From positions 29,249,166 to 29,313,165 of the forward strand of contig JAJEKV010000003.1 in the NCBI GenBank assembly GCA_021234155.1: 64,000 nucleotides of DNA, read 5' to 3'. Within the stretch, counting starts at the first letter, position 1. The number at the start of each line of letters is the position of its first letter. This DNA is from Isoetes taiwanensis (lineage: Eukaryota > Streptophyta > Lycopodiopsida > Isoetales > Isoetaceae). The notes beneath the pieces were generated by a model. It made no database searches. It saw only the letters and a list, made by a program, of their open reading frames with translations, and had not been told where the DNA came from. A program made the position numbers and the translations under genes. Shown piece by piece: positions 36,655-48,642 of this stretch.

Positions 36655-38095
36655 TTAAGAGGAAAAAAAAAGGAAAAGGTAGGAAGAAAGGGAAAAATGA
36701 AAGGTAAAAAAGAGAGAGGGAAAGGGGAAGAGGGAAAGGGGAAAAGGGAAGGGAAAAAGGGACGGGAAAAGGGGAAGAGAGAAAGGGACGAGAAAAAGGG
36801 GAAGATGGAAAGGGAAAAAGGGAAGGGAAAAAAGGCACAGGAAAAAGGGGAAGAGGAAAGGAAAAATAGCATAGGAAAAAGAAAGAAAATAAGGTAAAAG
36901 AAAAGGGGGAGGCAAGAAAAGGAAGGGAAAAAGGGCAATGGGAAAAGGGGAAGAGGGAAAGGGTGAGGAAATGAGAAAAAGGGAAGGGAAAAAAGGGAAG
37001 AGACAAATGACGGAGAGACGAAAAAAAGGCATGGGAAAATAAAAAGGGAAAGGGAAATGAAAAAGGAGGCGAAAAGGGGAAAATGGAAGGGAAAAAGGGC
37101 ACGAGAAAATGGGAGAGGAAAGTGGAAAAGAGGAAGATAGAAAGGGCATGGGAAAAATTTGAAAAGTAAAAGAGTGAGGAAAAGAAAAAGAGAGAGGGAA
37201 AAAGGGCATGGGAAAGGAGAAAGAAAAAAGAAAAAAAGAGGATAGGGAAATGGGAAAAAGGGAAGAGGGTGGGAAAGGAGGAAAAGAATCACGTAAAAAA
37301 GGTGAGTAAAAAAGAATTAAGGTATGGGAAAATAAAAATGGAAAGAGAACTGTAAAAAGAAGGGGGAAAGGAAAGGGAAAACTGGCTCATAGAAAAGGAG
37401 AAGGGATGAAAAAGGAAGGCAAAGGAAAAGGGAAGGGGGGAGGAAGGGAAAAAGGACGCGAGGAAAAGGGAGAGGAAAATGTGAAAGAGGAAGAGGAAAA
37501 GGGCACGGAAAAAATGGAATAAGGAAAGGGATAACTGGAAAAGAGGAAGAAGGTGAGGAAAGGAGGAAAAGAGGAAGGGAAGGAGGAAAAAGGCACAGGA
37601 AAAAAGGCGGAGAAAAGATGAAAAAGGAAGGAAAAGGAAAAGGAAAAGAGAGATGGAAAAGGGGGGAGGAAAAGAAGAAAAAGATACAAAAAAAGGGGAG
37701 AGAAATGGGAAAACGGAGGGCATGGGACAAAGAGGAAGAGGGTGAGGAAGGAAGAAAAGGGGCACATGAAAAAGACTGGAAAAAGGAAACAAAAAGGGGC
37801 ATGAGAAAAGGGAAAGAGAAAAGGGAAAGAGAAAAGGAAAAGGAAGTGGAAAGGGAAAGGGAAAAAGGGCACGGGAAAATTAGGAAGAAATGGGAAAGAC
37901 TGAAAAGAGAAGGGAAGAAGTCCATTAGAAAAAAGGAAAGGGAACAAGGGAAAAGGGAAAGGGAAGGGAATGGAAAGAGAGGGAGAAAAGAATTAAAAAG
38001 GAAAAAAAGAAAAAAAGGAGAAGGGAAAAAGAAGATGTGTAGGGAAAATAGGAAAAGGGGAAAAGAAAAAAAAAAGTGCGTAAGAGAATGATGAA
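36655..38095 (+). repeat. 1.4-kb purine-only block
   Basis: Almost pure A and G on the plus strand, built from variants of GGGAAAAAGGGAAGAG with recurring GGCATGGGAAAA or GGCACGGGAAAA. It is interrupted only by isolated C and T. The long minus-strand frames here (up to 278 codons of Phe, Ser, Pro, Leu) arise because such sequence contains few stops, so they are not genes. The block is the reverse-complement type of the pyrimidine block at 52180-53945. Purine-only DNA of this length can form triplexes. Confidence 0.95.
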
Positions 38096-38164
38096 AAACG
38101 AAAACGCGGGGTAGAGCAAAAGACAAAGGAAAGGGGAAGGGTGTCGAATACACAAAAACCTATT

Positions 38165-38360
38165 ATAGCCCAGCAATGTTGGACTTGGTTTCTATTACAT
38201 TAGATTTATGAAAAGGAGTCTGAGATGAACAGGTTTTTGTTCACAATGGTTCCCAACTTATGCCCAGCAATGCTGGGCACCATTACTAGTACAAGCTATA
38301 TTGTGGTTTAATCCTTTATAGGTTCCCAAACATTAGCCTAGCAACGCTGGGCACCTTAAC
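38165..38360 (+). repeat. Short repeats around CCCAGCAATGCTGGGC palindromes
   Basis: GGTTCCCAAxxTTAxGCCxAGCAAxGCTGGGCACC occurs near 38248 and 38321 (about 73-bp spacing) with a weaker relative at 38165. The middle one contains a perfect palindrome, GCCCAGCAATGCTGGGC apart from its central base. Confidence 0.65.
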
Positions 38361-38464
38361 TAGTTGAATATTTATTGTTTTGATGTGTCATGGATGTTGT
38401 CAGCTATTTTTTGCTTTTTTATTTTCTTCCAAACCTAAAAACACAACATCTCCCATAGCACACC

Positions 38465-38690
38465 AAAATAAACAGTTTACGCATTTTCAATTTTGCCAAC
38501 GAGAAGACAGTTCTCAAAAATTAGATAGATAGATAGTATTTTTACGTCATGCCACATTCCATGAGGACATATGACGGACCCCGGAGACTTAACCGAGATA
38601 AACAGTTTACGCGTTTTCAATTTTATCAACAAGATAGTTCACAAAAATTAGATAGGTAGATATTATTTTTACGTCATGCCACATTGAAGC
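38465..38690 (+). repeat. Dispersed repeat R, two tandem copies
   Basis: Two adjacent copies share AACAGTTTACGC, TTTTCAATTTT, a TAGATAGA microsatellite, ATTTTTACGTCATGCCACATT, and in the first copy also GAGGACATATGACGGACCCC. The same order of landmarks is found in direct orientation at 50400-50600. Confidence 0.85.
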
Positions 38691-38744
38691 ACAATTTCAT
38701 TATAATGGGAAAATTTTTAGTAAACTGGAATTTTTTTATTATGG

Positions 38745-38860
38745 GGGTTGTATAGACCTTATGCAGGGGTTGTATACACGTCAAAGACCACTGTATCATA
38801 GACCTTATGCGGGGTTCTATACACGGCAAAGCACTGCAAGTGTATCATACATACATGAAT
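38745..38860 (+). repeat. 58-bp tandem duplication
   Basis: GGGGTTGTATAGACCTTATGC and its relatives around CATAGACCTTATGCGGGG repeat in three partial units between 38745 and 38860. Confidence 0.6.
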
Positions 38861-39109
38861 ATTTAGAGAACATAATAACACCTGATCATATACCAACTTC
38901 CAAACACAATAGAGACCAAAGTATGAACTATGTATGTCCCTAGTAACCTTCCCCCAAGTTCCTAACCCCTTCCCCTTCCCCTTTCCCTTCGCCTGCGAGG
39001 TCTAACCCACGCATCTGGGTTAGGAGTCAAGAGCTCACGCTCATCCCATGCTGATTCTTCCCACCATATGGGGTACCTAGTCATTAGAAAAAGTAATTCC
39101 ACAGATAAT

Positions 39110-39560
39110 ACTCACGGAAGAAGAGCGGACCCAACTCCACAAAACCGTTGTACTCATTGTAGTACACCCTAATAAGGCCATACATCCGTCCCCTTAGAAA
39201 TTTCATGAATGAACTCGATATGTATGCATCCGGAGAGTGTGCTAAATATCCAAAGACGAAGAAGAGGCCTCAATTGTCAGAAAGCATCTCGGCCCGATAA
39301 GGAGGGGTTCAAGCATTCCCCTCATTGCAAGTCTCCTATAACATTCGGGATGGATTAATTTCCATCGCTGGCTCATGACCACAATCAAATCGCTCCAGAA
39401 TGAAGTTGATCAACTCCATTGTAAGCTCCTTGGTGGGACTGTGGCGCAACCTCCACTCCAAGAAATGGTCCCATAGCTCATCCATTCCAGGCCGCACAGA
39501 ATGCCTGGGGCATGCTTGCAGGCCTTCTGGAGTAGCCCAGGGAGGATTGGGTCCAATCAT
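39110..39560 (-). other. Possible exon or gene fragment, function unknown
   Basis: Read right to left, a frame from 39560 includes PGMDELWDHFLEWRLRHSPTKE and FILERFDCGHEP, and after stops resumes near 39290 as GLFFVFGYLAHSPDAY, SSFMKFLRGRMYG and VYYNEYNGFVELGPLFF. The composition looks like a real protein, interrupted by at least one TGA. I do not recognise the family. It may be a decayed gene carried with the mobile segment. Confidence 0.35.
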
Positions 39561-39589
39561 TTAAAAAAGCAAGCAAGGATCACCGACGA

Positions 39590-40095
39590 GCAAGGAACAC
39601 GGAAGCGAGCAAGTAGCAAGTTCAAGAGCAAGCAACAAGATCAAGTAGCAGGGAGCACGGGAATGAAGTAGCAAGGAACAAGGATCAAGATCAAGTAGCA
39701 AGATGCAATGAACAAGGAAGATCAAGTAGCAAGAAGATCAAGGAACAAGGAAGATCAAGGAGCAAGAAGCAAGGATCAAGATCAAGTAGCAAGGAACAAG
39801 ATCAAGTAGCAAGATCAAGAGCAAGGAACAAGATCAAGTAGGAAGGAGCACGGAATGAAGTAGCAAGGAACAAGGATCAAGATCAAGTAGCAAGAGGCAA
39901 GATCAAGAGCAAGGAACAAGATCAAGTAGGAAGGAGCACGGGAATGAAGTAGCAAGGAACAAGGATCAAGATCAAGTAGCCGGAAGCAATGAACAAGGAA
40001 GATCAAGTAGCAAGAAGATCAAGGAACAAGGAAGATCAAGTAGCAAGAAGATCAAGGAACAAGGAATATGAAGGAGCAAGAAGCAAGGATGAAAA
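39590..40095 (+). repeat. Simple tandem repeat of AAGATCAAGTAGCAAGGAAC type
   Basis: About 500 bp of permuted AGCAAGATCAAGTAGCAAGG and GGAACAAGGA units. Open frames across it are composition artefacts. Confidence 0.9.
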
Positions 40096-40137
40096 GTGAG
40101 AAGTGAAAACAAGGTAAAAGAATTTATAGCTCTGAAT

Positions 40138-40262
40138 CCAATAATGTTGAAGTATAATACCAATAATGTTGAAGTATAATACCAATAATGCTGACGATAA
40201 TATACCAATAATGCTCACGATAATACCAATAATGCTGAAGTATTATACCAATAATTCTATAA
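40138..40262 (+). repeat. About 24-bp tandem repeat, five units
   Basis: ACCAATAATGTTGAAGTATA and variants (GCTGACGATA, GCTCACGATA) recur five times. The following 40263-40795 holds only short repeats of GCCATCAATAATGTGTGCATC and no supported gene. Confidence 0.85.
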
Positions 40263-40795
40263 CGACTATAAAAGCAGCTCCATTCGTTAAGTCATTCATC
40301 TCCCATCATGGCTTATAATATTTATGATGATCGGTTTGAGACCATTCTTTTGCTCCATGAGCTACAATGATATTAATCACGATGACATGTAAAGGTGTTA
40401 AGTGGATCCTTACTTACAATCCAAAGCGTAAGGTCGTGAGTGTGATTGCCCCGCCTTACTCGTGTTGTGATCCATCTTCTTTGGTTCCCCGGCGCCATGC
40501 CTACGAAATGAATGCGATCACAATAGCGAGGATTGATGATGAGTGAATCATCGACTCTATAATGCCATCAATAATATGTGCATCTAAATTATATGTATGC
40601 CATCAATAATGTGTGCATCGATGTAATGATGTGTATTAAACACCTATTATAATAGATGTAAGGATGTTAGTATAAGCATAAATTAGGATGTATCGACAAC
40701 GTATTAATTGTCCAAAATGCTTAAGTATTATAGCAAAAGAAATTACATACATGATTATCGAGAACATGACCGAGATTGAGAGCTTTTAGCTAATG

Positions 40796-43700
40796 CTATG
40801 TCCCCCACATGTCAACAATGTATTTTGGAATCTGAAAGCAGGTCTTGGTCTTTTTGCCATTTGCATCCCATGCATAATGTATGGCATCTAACTTCTCATA
40901 CCTTGATGGATCTGATGGATTGGGTCGCTAACGTTTAGTTAAGCAACCTGTATAGTCACGACCAACAGGGCATCCACCATGATACATAAATGTGACCATA
41001 ATTGGTAGACTCGGATCTAGGATGGCATCTTCTTCTCGTAAAGCCCAACCACGTTGGAGTTTCATCGCTCTCAGTCGGACTAAAACCGAACATACCTTTA
41101 AGTAACATGTGCATGAGGATCAAACTCATCCATAGGCAACACCTGGGCCCATCTGCTGGCCCACAATACGTAGGCAAAGGTCTTACAAGCACAGCGGCTT
41201 CATCGACCTCTGGAGTAAATGCAGCTTGTAGAGGTTCTTGCCTTGTACGCAACCAAAAGTTGTCATTTTGAGGTCGTCCTGGAGATACATCTTCCAAACA
41301 CAAAAGAATCTCGTTCCAGTAATCCATAGTTGCTTTGTACTGTCGTGCAAACACACTATCTTCCTGATTTTTGCAGAAGGAATTCCATAATGCTATGTAC
41401 TTGCTGATGCTGTCTGCCAGGCCAGGGAGATCTTTCAATGTCTTCCTTGGAGGGATATTTTTAGGCACCCCTGTTGGTAACGTTGGCTCACCATTTTCAT
41501 CCTCCTTCCACATTCTTATTCCTTTTTCTGGAATCCACTCTTTATGGGTTGGCCGCATCTTATATTGCATAATGGGCCATTTCCCATCCATTTTAAATCG
41601 GAATAGCAATGGGTCGGTATGACCTGTTAGACGTTGGCCTTTATCAGGGATATATCCCTTGACAAAGCCTTTCCAATCTGGAACTTCATCCACAAAATAT
41701 GGAACAGGAGACTTTGCATTGCACTTGCTAAACAAGTAAAGCAACTCAGGCAAAGTTAGAGCATCCGATGAACTCATTAACGTCGAAAAGTTCCCAAACA
41801 ATGCGTCAATATCATCATGAGTATGCCCAACCATCATGAATCCAACCTGAATCTCATCGAATACCTTAAGCCATGTCAAATAAGAGAGGTAGGAGAACAC
41901 ATATCTATTTTTATTTTGACCCGATGCATTATCCAACTGTAAGTAGAGATTTCGAGGAAGAGGATTGAAGCCTTCTAAGTTGGCAGTAGAAGATGAAGGC
42001 ATCTTCTCTTGTGTCTCAAGCTTAGCTTATGCCGCAGTGGGTCGAGTATCTTTTAGGGCTTGCATCAATTTGCAATCAGTAGTTACTGCTTCCACACGAT
42101 CACGCACTTGTCTTCTTCCGGCAACTCAAGATAGTGTAGGATCCTAGAGAGTGATCCAACATGAAAGTTTGAGTCATCCTTCCAAAGATCAAGAGAGAAA
42201 TGGCCATAAGCCCGTCCACCATGACCATGTGTCAATGCTCCTGTCAAGCTGCTCTTCAAGCGATCTCCTCTCCAAACAGATTTTGCGAGATGGTGACTTC
42301 TTGGTGTGAGTGTTTTGACCTGATCCATCTTATCATGTATTATGCAAAGGTGACTTTCTGGCGAACGATGTGATAATGCACGCCAATGCCAATATTGACT
42401 CCCTCTGAGAACGTTGTTCCAACATATGTGCCCGCCGTTGAATTGAAAGGTTGCGCCTCTCCCTTGTATCTTTTGTTCTTTCCAATTTTTGCTTGATGAC
42501 TACACATATGTTACACTTGGAGAATGATGTATTTTTTGCTATGCTGACGTCTGGAAACTCTTTCTTCCAAATATTGTAAAAAGAGGGCAAGGTTACACTC
42601 TTTCCTGTCAATTCTTCCACCACGGCACCCACTTCCTTATGTATGCTCTTCTTATTAAGGATGGAAGGAAGTTTGCGAACATTCTCCCTTATATCATCCT
42701 TTCCTTTTTTGCTTCTATGTGGAATGCTCTCCGCATTCTCACTAATGAAGGTATCAAGCACACTTTCTGTAGCTAGTGTCACAGATCTAGGCTTCTTAGA
42801 GCCTGTATTACCATGCTCCGCCCGTTTTCCACCTAACTCGAACCTCTTCCTCCAACTATAAAACGTAGACTGAGCAACTCCTAGAGCCCGCGCGCCATGC
42901 GAATGTGACAGCTCCACTCCGAGACCACTACTTTTAGCCTCCGACTGCCTGTATAAGTTACACTCAACACATCAAAAACAAAGCGTAATCCACAGCCTTT
43001 GCTTGATTGAGAATAAAATTCTTTTCTTAAGGCACATACTTGCTCTCGGCTCAGTTTTTTGACACATTCGTCCTTGCAGCATGTTGATTTTAGAGCACTC
43101 TTGATTGACTTGGAAGCGCACATCCTCTCCTGCTTGCTATCCCCCTTTGGTTCCCTCCTGACCCTCTTCACATAGTTATATTTCCTTTTCCTCTTGAATT
43201 GCTTCTCAACATCAGCTTCCAAGCACTCAACTTCTGAGTCATCATGTTCGAGAGCAGCTCGAGCTTGTAAATGTTGTGAAACTGTCCTACCATCATGAAG
43301 CAAAACATCATGGGTCTCCCAGGTTACTAAACTGTTAGCTATAGGCCTCTCAGCACAAGCATGACATGACCTGATGTTTTGGTTTCCCGTTGGATCTATT
43401 ATGTTACCCACTGTAAGCCCGACCTTTGATACACCCAAGAACTCATCGTCTATAGCATCCTGAGGATCACTAAAGACTATATTCGCCTCCGAATATTTAG
43501 ATCCAATGCAGGAGTGAAGAATGTAGCATGGCAAACCTAGTAGATCTGTTTGCGGAGTAGTAGATCGCCCTCATCTTCAGGCTTAAACAACCTGAGACCA
43601 AGACGGGCAGCTAGATTCTCATGACCTCCAATCTCCTCTACTATCTCGTCTTCTTCATTTGTTGCTGTATTGCTTGGTTCACCACAGTGAGCAGTGAAAC

Positions 43701-44041
43701 TGATGTCCGGCGGGCTACTGACAGATGGTGGACTACTAGATGAATCCTCTTGTGAAGAGGGCAAATTGAGGGATCTCGAAGACGTATCTTCACTTGAGGG
43801 CCACTCATTTGGTTTTACATCCCTCTTAGGCCACTGAATGAATGTGCCTACTGCCTCACCAATGTTATCTGCCCCTCCGCAGGGGACTGGAAGCTCTGTC
43901 GATGGGATCACGGACTCCGTGACCTCAATTGCTACATTTGAAGGATCTATTTCCTTCCCATGAAGAGTGGTTCTATTCAAAATATGTCCCCGGGCAACAA
44001 TTGTGCTTCCGACGAATAGGTTGTACAGGGGAAAATTGAAC
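40796..44041 (-). pseudogene. Transposon-like DUF8039/HTH/DUF7869 protein, frameshifted
   Basis: A multi-domain protein of a family spread through plant and other eukaryotic genomes and probably linked to mobile elements. Read right to left from a plausible acceptor at 44042-44043: a DUF8039-like region (VARGHI, HGKEI, then AVGTFIQWPKRDV near 43830), an acidic Ser-rich linker, a Cys-rich block (CHACAERP, CCKDECVKKLSREQVCALRKEF near 43075-43020), an HTH (ALGVAQSTFYSWRKRFELGG near 42850), IPHRSKKGKDD, LPSFYNIWKKEFPDV, FSKCNICVVIKQKLERTK, then CIIHDKMDQVKT, the GHGGRAYGHFSLDLW block and the DUF7869 core QLDNASGQNKNRYVFSYLSY with GFMMVGHTHDDIDALFG near 41940-41800, ending near 40796 with FQIPKYIVDMW. 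The D..N..K and HTHxDID residues suggest an RNase H-like DDE-type core (inference). Frame changes near 42900, 42395, 42095 and 41010 and a stop near 42028 disable it unless they are sequence errors. Confidence 0.85.
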
Positions 44042-44159
44042 CTGTTTCAATCAAGGCGAAACTTTTTTAGAACATATGAATTAGACGAAAAATAAGCAAT
44101 AAACAAGCAAAAGTGGCGCCATTTAGTATAGAAGACAAAATTTTGGTCTAACTTTGGAG

Positions 44160-44466
44160 CTAAATGGCGCCATGGCGCCATTTGGTCGAAACAGAGAACA
44201 GTTGGATCAAATGGCGCCATGGCGCCATTTGATCCAAATTCAAACCCATGGCAACGTGACAGGTGTGAATTTGGAACAAATAGCGCCATGGCGCCATTTG
44301 ATCGAAGTGCACCGTTTCGTCCAAATGGCGCCATGGCGCCATTTAGCTTCAAATTCACAACATTTCAACCTTGCACCATGTTCAACCGAATGGCGCCATG
44401 GCGCCATTTACCAATACACCATTTTAAGGGTATTTGGAATAGAATGGCGCCCTGGCGCCATTTGAT
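44160..44466. repeat. Cluster of six GGCGCC palindromes
   Basis: Six copies of a 22-bp palindrome with core GGCGCCATGGCGCC and AAAT/ATTT arms, at about 44162, 44210, 44282, 44323, 44390 and 44442. The second extends to a perfect 32-bp palindrome (44204-44235, arms GGATCAA). They lie just upstream of the first recognisable exon of the DUF7869 gene, probably in its intron or promoter. Short overlapping frames rich in MAPWRHL are products of the repeat. Confidence 0.9.
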
Positions 44467-45621
44467 CAAGTGGGAGCCATGAGGCGATTTGACTAAGCTC
44501 CATCACAAAATCTACACGAGGTGCCTATGTTATGCATTCTTGCTCCCATTGCTGTATATGTGTCAATAAGAGCAGGCATGCATAACATGGGCACCCCATG
44601 CAAACTCTGCAAGTGAAACCAAGTTTCTGTGTCCTGGCAGTATGAAATTCAGCATTTGAACACGCTACACCTACCAGAACATTATTCCTACCAGAAATAG
44701 TGGACTTACTTGATATTAGATAGATCCATGGTGGTATGTACTCGAGCAGTAGATGGAACAGGAAAAAGAAGCTAATCCCAGCAGATGAATTCGCAGAGAA
44801 CCGAAGGCCAAAGAAGAAAGCGCCAAGAATCACACAGGATTTCGTGGCGCCAAGAAGAAAGCGCCGACAAAGACGCATAAGCAAAGTTTCTGCCTCACGC
44901 GCTGAGAAAAGAAGCGCCTTATCACCGGCGGCGGTCGAAACGAACAGCGGATTCGAAAGCTGAACAACTGCAGCGCTGCGTCTGCGTGGGCATGGTTGCC
45001 TTAAGAGGAAGAACGGCGACAAAGAGGGGAGCTTTAAATGCAAAGTACAATTTTAAAAGCGGACCATTCGGACTTCGGACAAGTGGCAGCCAAATTTCAA
45101 TTCACGGTAGGAATTTTAAATTTTGTGGTGGCAAATTTTCAAATTACGTAGGGATTTTTGAATTCTATGTTCAAATTTGGGCGGGCGGTAGGGGCTTAGC
45201 CGATTCGAATTTCAAAATTCAATTTTGGGCGGGCATGAAGCCCTGACCGCCATGGGCATGAGCGGGCATGCCCGCTGGACCGCCACGTCGGCCACGCATG
45301 GGCGGCTTGGCGGGCATGGGGCGCTGGGCGATACGGGCCCCTGCTAGCCGCTTTGTGGTGCAATGACGGCCAGCGGCCAAAGTTAGTTATGCCCCATTGT
45401 TTTACGGAGAGGACCTCATTTGCGCTTTCATTTTTATTCCGGCTCTGGCGCCTTCGACCCTAACCGCCCGCCCGGCCTTCTTCGCCCGGCGCCCTAAGCG
45501 CAGGCCCTCCAGCGACCTTTTTTAGCCCCAGGTTTTAGTTTTTTCGGCGCCATTTCCCCTGATTCAGCCCTCACTCCATCAAGCTACACACCCCAGTTTA
45601 AAAAAAAATCAAAATTTCGAA
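44467..45621. promoter_or_regulatory. Region between the two divergently oriented genes
   Basis: About 1.1 kb between the palindrome cluster of the minus-strand DUF7869 gene and the putative first exon of the plus-strand ParB-like gene. 45240-45500 is GC-rich and CpG-rich, including the 14-bp palindrome GCGGGCATGCCCGC at 45262-45275, and may be a shared promoter. A 172-codon minus frame and a 75-codon plus frame at 44525-45043 overlap each other and are unsupported. Confidence 0.4.
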
Positions 45622-45687
45622 ATGGAAGTCGACAATTACGGCAACTTCGGAATGTGGAGGCGGCCGGCTGCTTTACCGGAAAACCTG
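45622..45687 (+). CDS. Putative first exon of the ParB-like gene
   Basis: ATG at 45622 gives 22 codons (MEVDNYGNFGMWRRPAALP...) ending at a strong GTATGT donor. The next intron would run to the TTGTTGCAG acceptor ending at 46517. The phase is off by one relative to the main exon, so either this exon belongs elsewhere, a base is wrong, or translation starts in the main exon. Confidence 0.35.
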
Positions 45688-45777
45688 GTATGTCATCTAC
45701 TTGCCCCTTTGTTTTCTTTTTGGCGAAATGGCCGCCCCCATTTCGAATCTTATTGCTGAATTTGTAATGCGTAGGCG

Positions 45778-46442
45778 AGAAATGGCGCCATGGCGCCATT
45801 TGATGTCCACTAGCTTACATTAGGGTCTTGTTGTTGGCAAATGGCGCCATCGCGCCATTTGATGTTTATTGTCCTATTTTTGGGTATTGTTGTTTGCAAA
45901 TGGCGCCATCGCGCCATTTGATGTCTATTATCTTACATTAGGGGCCTGTGGTTGACAAATGGCGCCATGGCGCCGTTTAATGTTCATTAGCTTACAATAG
46001 GGTATTGTTGGCAAATGGTCTTCTTGTTGGAAAATGGCGCCACCGCGCCATTTGATGTCTATTGTCTTACATTAGGGTCCTGTGGTTGACAAATGGCGCC
46101 ATGGCGCCGTTTAATGTTTAGTAGCTTACAATGTATTGTTGTTGGAAAATGGTCTTCTTGTTGGCAAATAGCGCTACCGCGCCATTTGATGTCTATTGTC
46201 TTACATTAGGGACCTGTGGTTGACAAATGGCGCCATGGCGCCGTTTAATGTTCAGTAGCTTACAATATTGTATTGTTGTAGGCAAATGGTCTTCTTGTTG
46301 GCAAATGGCGCGACCGCGCCATTTGATGTCTATTGTCTTCTGATTTGATGTCTATTGTCTATCGCGCCATCTGATGTCTATTATCTTACATTTGTGTAGA
46401 TTGCAATGAACTCAGATGCAAATGGCGCCATGGCGCCATTTG
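45778..46442. repeat. Tandem array of GGCGCC palindromes in a presumed intron
   Basis: Units of about 59 bp, each with AAATGGCGCCATNGCGCCATTT-type palindromes followed by TGATGTCTATTGTCTTACATTAGGG, repeat about eight times between 45778 and 46390. A final perfect copy is at 46420-46441. Some units carry CACCGC or GACCGC at the centre, or a GTTTAA arm. The array precedes the acceptor at 46517. Confidence 0.9.
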
Positions 46443-46519
46443 CTTAGTCGTCTGGTCTGTCTACTTGTTTCAGTCAGAGTTATTGATGCCTTTGTTGCTG
46501 ATGCGTCTTTGTTGCAGCT

Positions 46520-48642
46520 ATGTTACGTTCAGAAACACAATTTCAATCCGACCAGACTATCATGCTGACAGATAGGAACTGGTGCATGGAAATAATGCGG
46601 GTGAGCCCCTCCACCTCTACGGGCTCGAAAGGAGACTGCAGAAGAGAGCTCTGCCTGCTGATAAAGGAGACGGCCCCAGTAGCCGGAATTTACCAGCCGG
46701 GTATCTTGGTTAACATGAGGTTGACTAGCAAGAGCGGGCGCGAAGATTGGATCAGGGTGGTCTGTGAAGACACAATGCAGCAGAAAATAATAGTCTACTA
46801 TGTGGACTGGAAGTTTTATGATCCCACAATAATGTCTGCTAGTATAGCAAATGTAGCTGGTTCGGCGAGAAAGCAAGGCTGGGCTCTGCCATCATACAAC
46901 AGCTTTGAAGAAGCTGATATCAGAGGTCCACAAGAAATCTTGAGGGGTTTTATGATTCTTCGCAATCGTTTGAACGAGTCGAAGAACTCTGTTTCATTCG
47001 TTGTCAAGGCATTAGCCCAACAGAAACTACCCGCCATTGTGGACACGGCGTGGCTGAAAACCGTTAGCAGGAAGAAAAAACCTAAGGAGGCAGCTGCAGC
47101 TGCAGCCGAAAAAGACTCCTCATCTGCTACTGAGGAAGATGGCCAGGAAGCTGAGCAAGGAAAGGCGGCGGACAAGGGGAAGGTGAAGAGAAAGGACCAC
47201 GAAGATCCTGATAAGGAAAAGAAAGAGAAGAAGGAAAGGAAAGAAAAGGAAAAGAAAGAAAGGAAGGAAAGGAAGAAGAAAGACAAGAAAGACAAGGAAA
47301 AGGACGGGAAAGGGAGGAAGGAAGAACAGGCGGGGCAGGAAAGGGACGGAGAGGAAAGGGAACCAGAAGCAATAGAAGGGAAAAAGAAGAAGAAGCACAG
47401 GGGGGAGTCCTCTGAGAAGGAGAGGACACCTAAAAAACAGAGGAGAGACACTCGGACTCCAAGTCCTGATGGCAGTCCCAGACGGCATGAGAGGAGCGAC
47501 GAGCACGCCAGAAGTGGTGGTGAAGTTCCAAGCCCATCACATATCCAAGATTCTGCAGGCACGCCGGCCAAAAGGGTCCCCATTAAGAAGACAGAGCCAA
47601 AGAAGCTCACATTAAGAATAGCTCAGCACTTGCTCGAGGTGCCTCCAAATCTTAAGGTGGAAAGATCAGAAGAGGAGAAGACGGCACAGAACACGTTACA
47701 GAAGATCATTGACCACCGCCATCTTTTTCCTCTGGGCATCACATTTATAAAACGAATAAACGTGTTCAGCCTATACCAAGGGCCTGCAAATCTGACATCT
47801 AGGCCAAGAAATATGGAGCACGTCAAGACCTTAGTGGAATCCTTTCAAAGAGACCCACATCCGGTGTTTACTCCTGCGGACGTGATTCCATTCAATCCCC
47901 TCACAAAGAAACTACATCCTTGGAAAACTGAGGATGACCTCATGGGGATGAACTATTACATAGTGAATGGCAATCATTCTGTTATGGCCGCCCAGCTTGT
48001 TTGTAGAAGACTCGGCACACCGAAGTCCCAAGAACAAATGGCAAAAATTTATGAGTATCGGAATTGCCGAGTCTTGTCTGGCACGGTGGACGAGCAAGAG
48101 TGCCTGCAGCTCAGTTGTGAAGTCAATGATATCGCTGCCAAGACTATCTTCAAGGAGCCTTTCATTGATAAAATAACCCAACTGCGGCAACAATATGCTC
48201 TTTGCGGGAAGCCTGATCCATCGGGACGCGGGCAATCTCGTTCAGAACCATACAAGGTACATCGTGTTTTACTTTTCTGCTAGATTACCAAATGGCGCCA
48301 CGGCGCCATTTGCTGAGGAAATGGCGCCACGGCGCCATTTGGTCCGGCGCCATTTGGTAAACAAATGGCGCCGCGGCGCTATTTCATAATCATTTGCATT
48401 CAAAACTAACTTCTTCTTGTTTTCAGCGTTATCTGGCTTTGGCTGAAGTTACCATGCGTGGTAAGCAACCGAAAGATTTCAACCAGTGGGTCTTCATGCC
48501 AGAGGATATTTTTCAGCTATTCATGTCCCTTTGGAACTTGTGGAAATCTTGCAAACTAAAAGATAATAAGGGACAGACTATTACACATGGCTGGTCAAAG
48601 AGTCGCGACTACTTGATCGGACATACATACGAGGTGCATTAG
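46520..48642 (+). CDS. Lys-rich protein with ParB-like domain, function unknown
   Basis: Main exon 46520-48256 (579 codons) and a further exon 48427-48642, separated by a 170-bp intron with correct GT and AG and preserved phase 0, end at a TAG. The N-terminal 190 residues are globular (LCLLIKETAPVAGIYQPG, IIVYYVDWKFYDPTIM). Residues about 195-370 are a highly charged Lys/Glu linker with KEKKERK repeats and nuclear-localisation-like KKKKK. Residues about 380-570 resemble the ParB/sulfiredoxin-type fold: a RPRNMEHVKTLVESFQRD helix, then YYIVNGNHSVMAAQLVCRR (ParB box II: Y-x-I-V-x-G-x-x-R/S-x-x-A-A), then a segment ending VDEQECLQLSCEVND. In ParB proteins this fold binds CTP or cleaves DNA. Here the GNHS variant replaces the usual GERR, so activity is unknown. 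Downstream frames continue the similarity to a longer protein (next entry), so the TAG at 48640 may be a mutation. Confidence 0.6.
48290..48386. repeat. Palindromes inside the ParB-like gene intron
   Basis: Two GGCGCCACGGCGCC palindromes with AAAT/ATTT arms, a half-site and a GGCGCCGCGGCGC variant lie within the intron 48257-48426. Their restriction to introns and flanks of the two divergently oriented genes is striking. Confidence 0.9.

Noticed and set aside
36608-38176. Minus-strand ORFs up to 278 codons of Phe/Ser/Pro/Leu
   Set aside because: They arise from purine-only DNA with few stops. Several frames are open at once, there is no start context and no family resemblance.
39590-40095. 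ORF encoding Leu/Cys/Pro-rich repeats on the minus strand
   Set aside because: Translation of a simple tandem repeat.
44525-45043. 172-codon minus-strand ORF
   Set aside because: It overlaps an equally open plus-strand frame in GC-rich DNA, has no recognised motif and sits in the presumed promoter region.
45778-46442. Regular palindromic repeats resembling a CRISPR array
   Set aside because: Eukaryotic intron context, spacers nearly identical to each other, and no cas-like genes.
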